Of a stretch of 64,000 nucleotides of DNA, positions 47,878 to 58,162 are shown piece by piece. The position numbers were made by a program, and so were the translations under genes. The stretch is from Caldilineaceae bacterium (GTDB taxonomy: Bacteria > Chloroflexota > Anaerolineae > Caldilineales > Caldilineaceae). The notes under the pieces were generated by a model, which was given only the letters and a program-made list of their open reading frames with translations, was not told where the DNA came from and ran no database searches. The DNA lies in assembly GCA_022824685.1 (NCBI GenBank), contig JAJDZJ010000170.1, forward strand, positions 1 to 64,000, read 5' to 3'. Numbering within the stretch: the first letter of the stretch is position 1; each line of letters begins with the position of its first letter.

Positions 47878-48773
47878 TTTCTCACCAAAAGAACAATGTC
47901 TCTGAGCCCGTGTCCGATCAGGGCTGCCAGCCCTGCAACCATCGCCGCCGGACCCCAACCGATTTCCGGCGGTTGCCCGTACAGTTCTGCGAGCGTGGGC
48001 AAGATCTGACGAAACTGGACTAATGGAATTAAGACGGCTGAAACCGCCAGCGCCGTGGGGACAAGGGCGCCGAAAAATGCCAGCGTCCACGCGGTCCTTC
48101 TCGGGAAGCCGCGCCGGTCCGCGCCCGCCCCAGGACCATCTTCCGCCTCAACCACGGACCGGGGCGCATGGAACAGCGCCGCAAATGGGCTCAACGCGGC
48201 CAGCGCCAGGCAACCGATCATCACAACTGTCTGCATTCGAAACTCCGTCGTCAGCAGCAGGCGCGGTGTCCAGGCAGGGGGCAGCAGGTTGAGCGCGGCC
48301 ACAACTGCCAACAGCAGAAACGCAACACGCAGAGGCCAACCATAGCAGGGCAGGCTCGCTTCGCCTCCTGCCCCGGCTTTCCCCCTGTCCGCGCCGCCTG
48401 AATGCGCCGGACCCCGGCGAAAGGCATTCAAACTGAGGCTCACACTCACCGCGACCAGGGGCAGATAGAACCCCTCGCGCCAGAGCCGAATCTCACCCTG
48501 TTGCACCGGATGGAGAAACTTCACCAGCTCCCCCAAATCCAGCCCCAGCACGGCCAGCCCCGCCGCCTTGTGATCGATCCAGGGACGGACATAGCCGGTG
48601 AACGTGACCAGCGCGCCAACAGGCAACAACCATCGGCGCAGCGGATTCAAGGTTTGGGCAACGCGAACTCGAATGGAAGCCATCGGCGGGGCAAAGCGGA
48701 CCTCAATCCACCTCCTCCTTCTGTCTTCCTGCACGAATGAGCCGCTGTCGCTGCCGCTCCCGGCCCTCCGCAA
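47874..48773 (-). CDS. Hypothetical multi-TM membrane protein
   Basis: Several hydrophobic segments; true start uncertain (possibly internal) because the N-terminus overlaps 48703-48773. Confidence 0.65.
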   Translation of the reverse strand: MRRAGSGSDSGSFVQEDRRRRWIEVRFAPPMASIRVRVAQTLNPLRRWLLPVGALVTFTGYVRPWIDHKAAGLAVLGLDLGELVKFLHPVQQGEIRLWREGFYLPLVAVSVSLSLNAFRRGPAHSGGADRGKAGAGGEASLPCYGWPLRVAFLLLAVVAALNLLPPAWTPRLLLTTEFRMQTVVMIGCLALAALSPFAALFHAPRSVVEAEDGPGAGADRRGFPRRTAWTLAFFGALVPTALAVSAVLIPLVQFRQILPTLAELYGQPPEIGWGPAAMVAGLAALIGHGLRDIVLLVRK

Positions 48774-49194
48774 AACGGCGGCGTTCCGCTTCGCTTGTCA
48801 GTTCGAGCCGCGGCACCTCGGTCGGCTGTCCCAGGTCATCCAGGGCGACGAAAATGTAGTAGGCGCTGTTGGTATGCGCAATTCCGCCGGTCAACAGGTC
48901 TTCCGCCTCGACAATCACCTCGACCTCCATCGAACTCCGCCCAACATAGGTAATCCGCCCGCGCAGCCTCAACAACTGTCCCACCCGTACCGGCTGATGA
49001 AAGGCCATGCTGTCTACCGCGACGGTCACGGCCACACGCCGAGCGTGGCGGGCAGCGGTGATGCCGCCGCACTCGTCGCACAGCTTGAGGAGCACGCCGC
49101 CATGTACATTGCCCAGCAGGTTGGCATGCTCAGGATTCATAATCTGGCTGATTCGCGTCATCGAATCAGCGACGGTCCTGCTCCTGGAGTTCAT
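48703..49194 (-). CDS. Acyl-CoA thioesterase (YciA/BACH-type hotdog)
   Basis: 'MNPEHANLLGNVHGGVLLKLCDECGGITAARHA', 'VGRSSMEVEVIVEAEDLLTG'. Confidence 0.9.
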   Translation of the reverse strand: MNSRSRTVADSMTRISQIMNPEHANLLGNVHGGVLLKLCDECGGITAARHARRVAVTVAVDSMAFHQPVRVGQLLRLRGRITYVGRSSMEVEVIVEAEDLLTGGIAHTNSAYYIFVALDDLGQPTEVPRLELTSEAERRRFAEGRERQRQRLIRAGRQKEEVD

Positions 49195-49238
49195 CGTCCC
49201 TTTCGTCCCTGTGGAATCGAATGCATTGTACCATAGGC

Positions 49239-50396
49239 TCACGACAGCGCGCGTTCGTAGGCGTGCAGCAACTGGCTCAAGCTGCGCTCCCAGGTAAAGC
49301 TGCGCGCGTGGACCTCCCCGGCCTCCGCCAGCTGGGCGCGCAGCCCGGGTTCGCTGGCCAGGCGGGTGATCCCGTCGGCGATGCTTTCGACCGACTCGGC
49401 ATCCACATAGAGCGCGCCCTCCCCGCCCGCCTCCGGCAGGCAGGAGTTGTCGGCCGTCAGAACAGGCGTCCCGCAGGCAAGCGACTCGATGATGGGAAGT
49501 CCAAACCCTTCATAGAGTGAAGGGTATGCGAAAAACGCCGCGGCGGAATAGAGCGCAGGCAGATCAGCGTCGGCCACAAATCCCGGAAAGTGGACCTCCT
49601 CCTCCAATCCCAGTTCCCGCACCGCGGCAAATATCTCCTCGAACAGCCAGCCCTTCTTGCCGCCAATGACCAACCTGTGCCGCAAGCCCCCATCCCGGCG
49701 CGCCGCATGAAAGGCGTGAATCAGTCTGGCATAGTTCTTGCGGGGCTCCAGCGTGCTCAGGGCAAAAACGTAGGGGCCGTCTCCGATCGCATACTTCTTG
49801 CGCACGGCCTGCAACGACTCCGGGTCCGACACGCGGCGAAACCGTTCATGGTCCACCGCGCCCTGTACCACGCTGATCCGTCCCGCAAGTCGCGGCCACC
49901 TCGACTCCAGGTCCAGCGCCGTATTGCGGCTGTCCGCGATCAGATGGTCCGCCCGCCCAATGCTGCGCGGCACGACCACATTGAGATAGTGATGGAGCGA
50001 GGGCATAGCAGCTTCGGGGTAGTGGAGAAAGGCCAGATCGTGAACGGTCAGAATCTTTCTTCTTGCGCTTACCGGCGCCATCACAAAATCGGTTGCGTGA
50101 AAGAGGTCGACTCCGCCCCCGGTCAGCCACTCAACCCTCGGAAAGGGAAGATTAAGGCGGTGCCACATGCGCGTCAGGTTCCGTTCCGAAAAGAGGGGAA
50201 ACGTGTCCAGCGGCAGAGGGCTGTCCGCCTGTTCTTCCTGGTTAACCCTTCCGGCAACGAAAAGAAAGATGTCAAAGTCTGGATTCTGCGCAACCAGCGC
50301 ACCGATCTGCCCGCGTATGATGCGGCCAATGCCCGCCGACTGGCGCACGGCCGGCGTGTAATCAATAACCAGCTTCATTGCCCTTTGAAGGTCCAC
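49239..50396 (-). CDS. Glycosyltransferase family 4 (GT1-like)
   Basis: 'STLEPRKNYARLIHAF', 'PSLYEGFGLPIIESLACGTPVLTADNSCLPEAGGEGALYVD'. Confidence 0.93.
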   Translation of the reverse strand: MDLQRAMKLVIDYTPAVRQSAGIGRIIRGQIGALVAQNPDFDIFLFVAGRVNQEEQADSPLPLDTFPLFSERNLTRMWHRLNLPFPRVEWLTGGGVDLFHATDFVMAPVSARRKILTVHDLAFLHYPEAAMPSLHHYLNVVVPRSIGRADHLIADSRNTALDLESRWPRLAGRISVVQGAVDHERFRRVSDPESLQAVRKKYAIGDGPYVFALSTLEPRKNYARLIHAFHAARRDGGLRHRLVIGGKKGWLFEEIFAAVRELGLEEEVHFPGFVADADLPALYSAAAFFAYPSLYEGFGLPIIESLACGTPVLTADNSCLPEAGGEGALYVDAESVESIADGITRLASEPGLRAQLAEAGEVHARSFTWERSLSQLLHAYERALS

Positions 50397-50857
50397 AAAC
50401 GGTTGGCTGCGAAGTTCCAGAAAAGCACGACGCCGATGGAAAAGAACTTGGCAAATATGTAGCTGGCCCTGAATCCCATCGCCTCGCTGGCAAGCAGGCC
50501 AATCCAGATTGGGCGCAGCGACTGGTCTACATACATCAGGATGACCGAATTGATCCCCAGTCCAACGAGACTGACAAGGCCGAACTTCAGCAACAGCCTT
50601 CGTTTACTCTGAATCCGGCTCTCGGGAAATGTCCACCACCGGTTCAGCAGGAAGTTTTGCAGAACAGCGGCGCAGAAGCCAAAGCCCCCCGCGATCACAG
50701 GCAGGAAACCGGCTGCTTCGACCAGGAGTATCAGGATCGTGAAATCGGTCAACGCGCCCAACGCGCCGACAATCGCGAACTTTATGAACCTGAGCGTCTC
50801 TCTGCGTCCGACGCTGCCGAGAAACAGTTGCTTGGTCCGACTCAAACGTGACTCCAT
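50375..50857 (-). CDS. GtrA family membrane protein
   Basis: 'LRFIKFAIVGALGALTDFTILILL', 'FLLNRWWTF', 'NFAANRLWTFKGQ'. Confidence 0.92.
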   Translation of the reverse strand: MESRLSRTKQLFLGSVGRRETLRFIKFAIVGALGALTDFTILILLVEAAGFLPVIAGGFGFCAAVLQNFLLNRWWTFPESRIQSKRRLLLKFGLVSLVGLGINSVILMYVDQSLRPIWIGLLASEAMGFRASYIFAKFFSIGVVLFWNFAANRLWTFKGQ

Positions 50858-50939
50858 ATCGCGATAGGACCGGGCAGCCAGACTCAGCCAGCCGCAAGGG
50901 TCCCCGCCCTCTACGCTACGTCCCCCGCATTACGCCGCC

Positions 50940-52535
50940 CTACACGCACAGCACAGTCTCAGGCCCGTGCCGCGAGGGGACACACGGTCGCGCGACGGCC
51001 AATGCCGCGGCTGCGCCCAGCCAAAGCGCCACATGCAAGTACATCCCCTGAACAAAAAGATTGTCAAACAGGTGATGAACTGACAGGTGGACGACCACAC
51101 CTGCGACGCCAAGAAAGAAGGCCGCTTTCCAAGCAGGCGAAGGAACGGCGGAAAATGGCCCCGTAGGCGTTGCGCGCCGTGCGCGACCATTCGTCAAGCC
51201 TTCGTGCATCGCTCTCCTGCGAACGAAAATAAGCCAGCAGACAACGCCGGTCCAGAGAACCAAATAGGCGGTCAACCCGATCAAACCGTTCTCGGCCAAA
51301 ACGTTCAGATATGTATTGTGCGCGTGACCCAACGGATCTTCCCAGCGCGGCAACCGCACCTGCGGATAGACGGCGGCATAGTTGCCCGGCCCTACGCCAA
51401 GCCAGGGCGACATCTCCCACATGCGCAGCGCGGCGATCCAATGGGCCAACCGTTCGATGACCGAAAAGTTGCTGTCCGTAACCGGCTGTTGCACCACTTC
51501 CCACATTCCGCCTCCCAGATAGGCGGGCAGATCGGCCAGGCGGTCGGTCAGAGACCTGGGAATGAAGCGGTAGGCAATCGGCCCGAGCAACAGCAATGCA
51601 GCCCCGCCCGCGAGGGCAGCAACCTTTACAATTTTTCCGCTTTGAAAGAACAGGACAACCCCGACACCGGCGGCCGCGCCGAGCCAGCCTCCTCGACTCC
51701 AGCTCGCCAGGAGACCAGTTCCAATCAGCCCGGCTGCCGCTCCGTACATGAGCGCGCCCGCCAGGGCGCGGCCCCGGCCGGCAGGCTGGCACCTGAAGAT
51801 CGAACTGAAACTCACCAGCAGGAGGGCAACCGCCACTGGCAGTGTCAAACCGAGGTAACCGGCAAATGGATTTGGCTGTCCGAACGTTCCCGCGGCCCGC
51901 ATAAATCGTTCCAATACGAGGAAGTGCGGCGGCCCAATGCGGAAGATGAACTGGTAAACGCCGAGCGCAGCCTGCAGCGCGCCCCCTGTCAAGAGCCCCC
52001 AAACCAGCCAGCGCGCCTGTCGCGGCGACAGCGCCTCCGGGATCAACAGAATCACGAGCAGCATCTGGAGCCACTTAATCACACCTTCAAGCGCCTCCCG
52101 CATGTCAATCGCCTGGGTCAGGGAGAGCAGAAGCGCGACCAGGTAGCCGCTGAACAAGACCGGCATCAGGCCCGGGGAGAGGCGAAGCCTTCCCTTTCGT
52201 ACGCCGTCCAGAAACCACAGTAGCACTGCAGCCCCAAGCAAGAGGTCCGCCAGGCTGAGCGGCCCCATCTTGAAGCCGCTGGCAAATGGCAGCGCGACCG
52301 CAAGGCCAATCCAGATCAGATGCGGGAAACGAACCAGAACGAGTCCACCGCCGCCCGCTGCGATCAGGGCCGCGACCCAAAGCAACGGCAGTTCCGCCAG
52401 CAGCCAGGCCAACCCCATCAGCCCGACTATGGCAGCTGCGCTTCGTATCCGAACGTCTTCAGTGCCCCGCGCCTCGTGTGGAAGGCCCAGCTGGCCGCCG
52501 TCCGGTTGCAACCGGCTCGCCCAACTCCGCCCCAT
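50940..52535 (-). CDS. O-antigen ligase/polymerase family protein
   Basis: Multi-TM; 'SWSRGGWLGAAAGVGVVLF', 'WLGVGPGNYAAVYPQVRLPRWEDPLGHAHNTYLNVLAENGLIGL'; ORF-track start overlaps the tRNA so an internal start is preferred. Confidence 0.9.
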   Translation of the reverse strand: MGRSWASRLQPDGGQLGLPHEARGTEDVRIRSAAAIVGLMGLAWLLAELPLLWVAALIAAGGGGLVLVRFPHLIWIGLAVALPFASGFKMGPLSLADLLLGAAVLLWFLDGVRKGRLRLSPGLMPVLFSGYLVALLLSLTQAIDMREALEGVIKWLQMLLVILLIPEALSPRQARWLVWGLLTGGALQAALGVYQFIFRIGPPHFLVLERFMRAAGTFGQPNPFAGYLGLTLPVAVALLLVSFSSIFRCQPAGRGRALAGALMYGAAAGLIGTGLLASWSRGGWLGAAAGVGVVLFFQSGKIVKVAALAGGAALLLLGPIAYRFIPRSLTDRLADLPAYLGGGMWEVVQQPVTDSNFSVIERLAHWIAALRMWEMSPWLGVGPGNYAAVYPQVRLPRWEDPLGHAHNTYLNVLAENGLIGLTAYLVLWTGVVCWLIFVRRRAMHEGLTNGRARRATPTGPFSAVPSPAWKAAFFLGVAGVVVHLSVHHLFDNLFVQGMYLHVALWLGAAAALAVARPCVPSRHGPETVLCV

Positions 52536-52623
52536 GCCTGCCAACCCCTCTCTTGCACGCTGCCCTGCCAGTCGCTCTGTTTGGCAGCGTGAGCCAAGTC
52601 CAATCCAACCACGCCCATGAACT

Positions 52624-52652
52624 AAAATTCCCGGGCACGCATTGCCCGGGAA
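52624..52652 (-). terminator. Hairpin terminator downstream of tRNA-Ser
   Basis: Minus strand TTCCCGGGCA-ATGCG-TGCCCGGGAA-TTTTAG. Confidence 0.65.
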
Positions 52653-52658
52653 CCTAGG

Positions 52659-52746
<88 letters not shown>

Positions 52747-52914
52747 GTAAGCGCTCGCGCCGGGCACGCCCGGCACGAGAGATCCTAGCACATTTGCTGA
52801 ACGCTGTACAATTATTCGGCCAATTGTCAGTGCTCAGAGAGACCCTCTGAATCCCTACAACGGCGGCCGGTTGGAAGCCCCCAACGCGTCGGTCAGGCCG
52901 GACCAGACCGACCC

Positions 52915-53610
52915 TCACAGCAGGGCATCGGCCAGCTCGGTGAAGTCCCCAACCGTGACGCCCGGCTGGAACGGCGAATCCTCTACCGGCAGCTTGTACC
53001 GATCCACGTAGGCGGCCTGGAACCCGCACGCACGCGCGCCCACGCAGTCAAAGGCATTGGACGAAACCATCATACATTCGGAGACCTCCAGCGACAGCAG
53101 ATGAGCCGCCCTCCGGTAGACGCCAGGGTGAGGCTTGAACGCGCCATTGCCGGTCGCGGATACGATCCCATCAAACGGATACTGCACGCGGGCCTCGACC
53201 AGATGGTCCAGGTAGTGCGGGTCCCCATTGGAGAGAACCACGAGCCTGTACCTGTCATGGAGCCTCTCAAGCGCCGAAACCACCTCCGGAAACGCGGAAA
53301 GTCCTTGCCAGGCTGCCATCAGCTCCTGCATCCGTGACTCCGACGGCTCCATCTCGTTCAGCCGAAACACGTAATGCAACGCACGCCGCACCGTTTCAAG
53401 GTAGCCGGCGTGGCCCATCATCATAATCGTGTCCTGGTACTGCTCTAGCCGCTGACGCACACGCCACTGATCCCAAAAGAGGTCCGCTGAACGGTCCGGC
53501 GCCTCCCTTTCCAGCAACGCAGTGATGGCCGGCTTCAGGCTGCCCCCCAAGTCCAGAATGGTGCCGAAAAGGTCAAAGGTCAGCGCAACGGCTTCATTTG
53601 TACCTGACAC
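52915..53610 (-). CDS. HAD-superfamily hydrolase (haloacid dehalogenase type II-like)
   Basis: 'ALTFDLFGTILDLGG', 'LVVLSNGDPHYLDHLVE', 'FKPHPGVYRRA', 'MMVSSNAFDCVGARACGFQAAYVDR'. Confidence 0.93.
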   Translation of the reverse strand: MSGTNEAVALTFDLFGTILDLGGSLKPAITALLEREAPDRSADLFWDQWRVRQRLEQYQDTIMMMGHAGYLETVRRALHYVFRLNEMEPSESRMQELMAAWQGLSAFPEVVSALERLHDRYRLVVLSNGDPHYLDHLVEARVQYPFDGIVSATGNGAFKPHPGVYRRAAHLLSLEVSECMMVSSNAFDCVGARACGFQAAYVDRYKLPVEDSPFQPGVTVGDFTELADALL

Positions 53611-53619
53611 GGGCCCTCC

Positions 53620-54030
53620 TCAGGCATTGGATGTTGAAGAAACAGGTCCGCCGCGCAGCGCGGCGACTCCGGAAAAGCCTAGCATAGGATACGGCTTCTT
53701 CCCAATGCAAGAACGATTGGCGGCAGAAATCCCTGGAAAGGCCGCAACGGCTTGTGACTTTGACGGCGCAGACTGTTCAATCTGCCGCAACTGAGAGGGG
53801 AACGCGAAGTTGCCCGTCCTCAAAACGAACCGGTCCATCACCTCTGGGCTGGAAGGAGAATCTTTCGCCGCTCTTTCGATCGTAGAGCCCAATGCGCAAA
53901 GTGTATTCGTCAGGCAACATGCCGGGCGGATACCTGATCTGATGCCGGTCAATATATGGAGCGTCAGAAGCGCGAGGAAGAGTAGAGGCAGAAATCTTAG
54001 GACAAGACTCTGGTCATGAACCCTACGCAT
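53620..54030 (-). CDS. Possible small exported protein (uncertain)
   Basis: Signal-peptide-like N-terminus 'LRFLPLLFLALLTLHILTG' only. Confidence 0.25.
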   Translation of the reverse strand: MRRVHDQSLVLRFLPLLFLALLTLHILTGIRSGIRPACCLTNTLCALGSTIERAAKDSPSSPEVMDRFVLRTGNFAFPSQLRQIEQSAPSKSQAVAAFPGISAANRSCIGKKPYPMLGFSGVAALRGGPVSSTSNA

Positions 54031-54228
54031 GGATCAGATTTCGGCTACCGCAGCCCGCAAGCATTCAGCCCCTGGGAGGCGCATGGGGCCATGGCCGGCG
54101 GGCGTGTATGGATCTGACCGGCGGGGTTGCAGGCGCGGGTCCAGAGAATCCCGCAACGACGAAGACGCCGCCAGAATCAGGTCCTTGAATCTTCGCGCTG
54201 AGCGGCAACCCCGCCTGCAAGGCTGCGC

Positions 54229-55461
54229 CTAACTGACGATCTTCTCGGCTGTGGGGGCGAGAAGGGCGCCTTCGCTGTCAAAGCGGAGGTCCTGTGCTGG
54301 TCCGATCCGGCTGAGATTCGGTCGATTCTCTGCCTCTTCCAAGAGAGCGGGCGAAAGCCACAGCGTATCAAGTTCAAGCGTGTTCCGGATCCACACAACA
54401 CGGGCGTCGGCAGAATCCTTGCCCATCAAACCGGTCTCGACAACCTCCCGATCCGTCGGCAGCACGACCGGCTGCTTCGCGGCGGCGAAGTTTCCTGCGG
54501 TCAGACAATTCGTATAGGTAGCGTCCCAGTCTATCTTGGACCGCAGACGCTCCGGGATCAGATCGGCCAATCCAACACCGGATGCATTGCCGTGGCTTTC
54601 AGACGTCAGGTCCAGGACCGCCACCACCCGAAAGTCCGGCTCCCTGGGCCCGCCGTTTCGTCTCCACATCCCGATGATGTTGGTATCCATGCCGGTGCCG
54701 CTGATGTTCTTTCCCATCTCCTGTACGACCAACAGATCAAGGTTTTCAAAAGGAATGGATGGTTGGAGCGACTTGGCCAGCCGCAATAGTGACGGCTCCT
54801 CATCGAAAATTCTGTCTCCCGCCAAGACTGCGATCTCGGCCGCCGCGTGGCGGCCATTCTCGACAATGGCAACGCCGGCCGCGATAGGCGTCTCCGCCAG
54901 AACAACCTCCGCCGCCCGGGGAATCGCCGCGGCGGCGTCGTTGGCATGGAGGGTGGCCGCGCCTTTTCTCTTTCCCAGCCCGATCGTCATGATCTTGCAC
55001 AGCCCGCTCTCGCGCTCGGCGCGAAAGGCGGTATGCGCCTTGACTCGATTCACCGGGATCACAGCATCGGCCTCCGCCGCGTGCCGATCCCAATAGACCG
55101 GCATGCCGCCCGTCTCGCCGATCTTGACCACTTCCAGGCTGCTGTGAATGGGAACGCCCAGCTCAGCCATGCCGTAATCGACAAGCACCGCGCGTTGTCC
55201 TTCAGCCGTTCCTCCGCCGTGGCTCCCCATTGCAGGCACCAGGAATGGGGCCGCCCCAATTGCCTGCAACGATTCAACAACCGCCTGGACAACCTCCGCG
55301 TAGCAGGAGATTCCCCGGCTGCCGACCGCCACCGCCACTCTCATCCCCGGCCTGATCCGTTCAGACAGACCCACCGCGTTAAGGCCGTTCCATACCGCGG
55401 CGGATACATTCTCAACTTTCTGATCAGATACGGCCTGCCGCACCGGCACGAGCTGAATCAT
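54229..55461 (-). CDS. LarA-like / DUF2088 lactate racemase-domain protein
   Basis: 'RPGMRVAVAVGSRGISCYAEVVQAVVESLQAIGAAPFLVPAMGSHGGGTAEGQ', 'PVNRVKAHTAFRAERESGLCKIMTIGLGKRKGA'. Confidence 0.8.
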   Translation of the reverse strand: MIQLVPVRQAVSDQKVENVSAAVWNGLNAVGLSERIRPGMRVAVAVGSRGISCYAEVVQAVVESLQAIGAAPFLVPAMGSHGGGTAEGQRAVLVDYGMAELGVPIHSSLEVVKIGETGGMPVYWDRHAAEADAVIPVNRVKAHTAFRAERESGLCKIMTIGLGKRKGAATLHANDAAAAIPRAAEVVLAETPIAAGVAIVENGRHAAAEIAVLAGDRIFDEEPSLLRLAKSLQPSIPFENLDLLVVQEMGKNISGTGMDTNIIGMWRRNGGPREPDFRVVAVLDLTSESHGNASGVGLADLIPERLRSKIDWDATYTNCLTAGNFAAAKQPVVLPTDREVVETGLMGKDSADARVVWIRNTLELDTLWLSPALLEEAENRPNLSRIGPAQDLRFDSEGALLAPTAEKIVS

Positions 55462-55486
55462 CGGTACCTCCCAGGCGCAATTCCGC

Positions 55487-56579
55487 CTATGTTCCCACCT
55501 GTGTCTTTAACCACGCCTCAATAAACGCATCCAGATCGCCGTCCAAAACAGCCTGCGTTGCCGCTGTCTCCACATTTGTGCGCAAGTCCTTCACCATCTG
55601 GTACGGGTGCAGGACATACGATCGAATTTGGCTGCCAAAATCGGCCTGAACATTCTCGCCCTTCAGGCGCGCCTTCTCCGCCGCAATCTTCTCCTGCTCG
55701 ATTGCGTAGAGCTTGCCCCGCAAGATCCGCATTGCGATTTCCCGGTTCTGCGTCTGGCTGCGCTCGTTCTGGCAAGAAACGACAATGCCGGTCGGCAGGT
55801 GGTGGAGGCGAACCGCGGTCGCGTTTTTCTGCACGCTTTGGCCGCCAGCGCCGCTGGAAAGGAATACGTCCATCCGCACATCGTTCGGCGCGATCTCGAT
55901 CTCGATGTCTTCGTCAATGATCGGCAGCACCTCCAGCTTGGCAAAGGACGTATGCCGCCTGTTGCCGGCATCGAAAGGACTGAGCCGGACAAGCCGGTGG
56001 GTGCCCCGTTCGGCCTGAAGATAACCGTAGGCGTATGGCCCTTCCACCGTCGTTGTTACACTTTTGATTCCGGCTTCTTCCCCTTGGGTTAAATCGGTGA
56101 TTTCGGTTGCGAAGCCCTTCTTTTCCGCCCACCGCAAATACATGCGTTGCAGCATCGCGGCCCAGTCCTGGGCCTCGGTGCCGCCCGCGCCCGCATGGAT
56201 ACTGATAATCGCGCCGCCCGAGTCATACTTCCCACTGAGTGAAAGGGTAAACTCCCTCTTCTCCAGCTCCCCGTCTAGTGAGTCTGCCTCCACCTGCAGC
56301 TCAGCAAGCAGACTTTCGTCGTCTTCCGCTATCTCAGCGAAGTCAAGCGCGTCCTGCGTACGCTGTTTCAATCCATCCCAGACGCTGATCACTTCCTGCA
56401 GGGCGTTCAGCTCCTGCATTTTCTGCTGGGCCGCCCTCTGATTGTCCCAGAAATCAGGGGCTATCGACTCCTCCTCCAGCCCCTTCGCCTGCGCAACTTT
56501 GTCAGGCAAGTCAAAGCCGCCCCCGTATCGCGTCGACTCGCTCCGCGAGCAGATGTAAGCGGTCCGTTAATTCGCCCAT
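55487..56579 (-). CDS. prfB: Peptide chain release factor 2, expressed via +1 programmed frameshift
   Basis: Frame 0 from ATG 56579 MGELTDRLHLLAERVDAIRGRL-TGA (56513-56511); +1 frame continues D-LPDKVAQAKGLEEESIAPDFWDN...; 'GAGGQSVQKNATAVRLHHLPTGIVVSCQNERSQ'. Confidence 0.95.
56510..56525 (-). promoter_or_regulatory. RF2 programmed +1 frameshift signal
   Basis: CGG GGG CGG CTT TGA C: SD-like G-run 3 nt before CTT-TGA-C slippery stop. Confidence 0.92.
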
Positions 56580-56684
56580 GACACTCTATCTCCCTTGATG
56601 TCTGCTGAATGGCGCCCTGAAGCCTTCGGCGGCCTCAGAATTCTCGACCGTCGTCGTCTTCCACTCTTTGAGGCGCCGGTCACG

Positions 56685-57635
56685 TCATTCGCCCAACAAG
56701 CCTTCCACAAACGTCACCGGCTCGAATTCCGCCAGGTCTTCCAGCTTCTCGCCTGTGCCAACGAAACGCACTGGAATCCCCAGCTGTTTCTTGATGCTCA
56801 GAACGGCGCCGCCCTTGGCGGTGCTGTCCAGCTTCGTCAATATGATACCCGTCACGCCAGACGCCTCCTTGAACCCCTTGGCCTGCAGGATCGCGTTCTG
56901 GCCCGTGGATGCGTCCAGCGCCAGCAGCGTCTCATGCGGCGCCCGATGCACCTGCTTGGCCGCCACCCGGCGCATCTTTTCCAGCTCCTGCATGAGATTG
57001 AATTTGTTCTGCAGGCGGCCCGCCGTGTCTGTAATGAGCAGGTCGGCGTTCCGGCTCTCCTGGCTCGCCCGCATGGCGTCGAACAGCACCGCCGCCGGGT
57101 CTGAACCGGGGGCCTGCGCGATCACCTCAACGCCGGCCCGTTCACCCCATATCTGCAACTGATCGATTGCCGCCGCCCGAAAGGTGTCACCTGCGGCAAG
57201 AACAACCTTTTTGCCGCGTTCCTTATATCGCTTCGCCAGCTTGCCAATCGTCGTCGTCTTTCCCGATCCGTTCACGCCAACAACCAGAACCACCGTCAAA
57301 ATGCGAGGCTCCTCAATCTGAAGCGGCTCGTCAGCCTGCAGCAGCTTCACCATCTCCTGTTTCAGGATCAGATATGCGTCCTCGCTGCGCCTTACACTCT
57401 CCTGCTGGACCCGTTGACGCGTCGACTCGACAAGATCCATCGTCGTATCCACGCCGACATCGGCAACGATTAGCGCCTCCTCCAGCTCCTCCCACAGCTC
57501 CTCGGTAACTTCGTTCTCCTGAAACAGGGACCCAATCTGGCTGAAGACGCCCGACCTGGTCTTCTGTAGACTTTCCTCTATTTTTGCATCATCGGCCGTC
57601 TTCTCTTCCTTGCGGCCAAACAAACGCCTGAGCAT
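56685..57635 (-). CDS. ftsY: Signal recognition particle receptor FtsY
   Basis: '[23 protein letters not shown]', '[24 protein letters not shown]', '[19 protein letters not shown]'; start [12 protein letters not shown]. Confidence 0.96.
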   Translation of the reverse strand: MLRRLFGRKEEKTADDAKIEESLQKTRSGVFSQIGSLFQENEVTEELWEELEEALIVADVGVDTTMDLVESTRQRVQQESVRRSEDAYLILKQEMVKLLQADEPLQIEEPRILTVVLVVGVNGSGKTTTIGKLAKRYKERGKKVVLAAGDTFRAAAIDQLQIWGERAGVEVIAQAPGSDPAAVLFDAMRASQESRNADLLITDTAGRLQNKFNLMQELEKMRRVAAKQVHRAPHETLLALDASTGQNAILQAKGFKEASGVTGIILTKLDSTAKGGAVLSIKKQLGIPVRFVGTGEKLEDLAEFEPVTFVEGLLGE

Positions 57636-58162
57636 GCAGAACTCTCCCGGAGCTGCCTCGGATGGCTGTCCACCGGCAATTATAGCACGGTGGGGAAGGA
57701 TAGAGAGAACACGGCAACCCTCTCGCGGCCAGCCAGGAAAAGGGGAGACAGAGGCCCAATTGGGCAAGTTCGCGGCGTCCAGTCACAATCCCCAAGCCGG
57801 CAAACGCGCCCCCTTGCGGAAAAGGCGTTCACCGCGGCCCGCCGCCGACCCCCCCTCCCCTCGGCAACACCTGTAAGGGCGCCCTCCCCCTCGATCCCCC
57901 GTACGCCCGCCCCGCGGCGCCTCCCCGACCCGCCACCCAATGTCCTCTGCTCACCGACCAATGCCGTTTTGGCTGGAGGCAGTGTAGTTCCCCAGAGTTT
58001 GCCTGAATCGGGCCCCCGCTTCGGACCGCGCGTCCCCGAAACGAAGCGTTGGCGAGAACCTCGTTTCCCACTGTATACTGATTACCGTGGAGGGACGAGG
58101 CCCAGAGTCGCAGGCAGGTAAATGAGCCGCCGTCGTCCCGTTATCTCCTTCAGCGGGCGAAC

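Noticed and set aside
51087-52223. 378-aa plus-strand ORF opposite the O-antigen ligase
   Set aside because: Antisense of a strong multi-TM O-antigen ligase; charged low-complexity translation typical of a shadow frame
54120-54215. 11-bp inverted repeat (GGCGGGGTTGC ... GCAACCCCGCC) flanking about 74 nt
   Set aside because: Could be a decayed miniature element or chance GC-rich pairing; no terminal duplication or second copy seen, too weak to call
57829-58121. Small ORFs between ftsY and dgt
   Set aside because: C-rich low-complexity intergenic DNA, mutually overlapping frames without domain support
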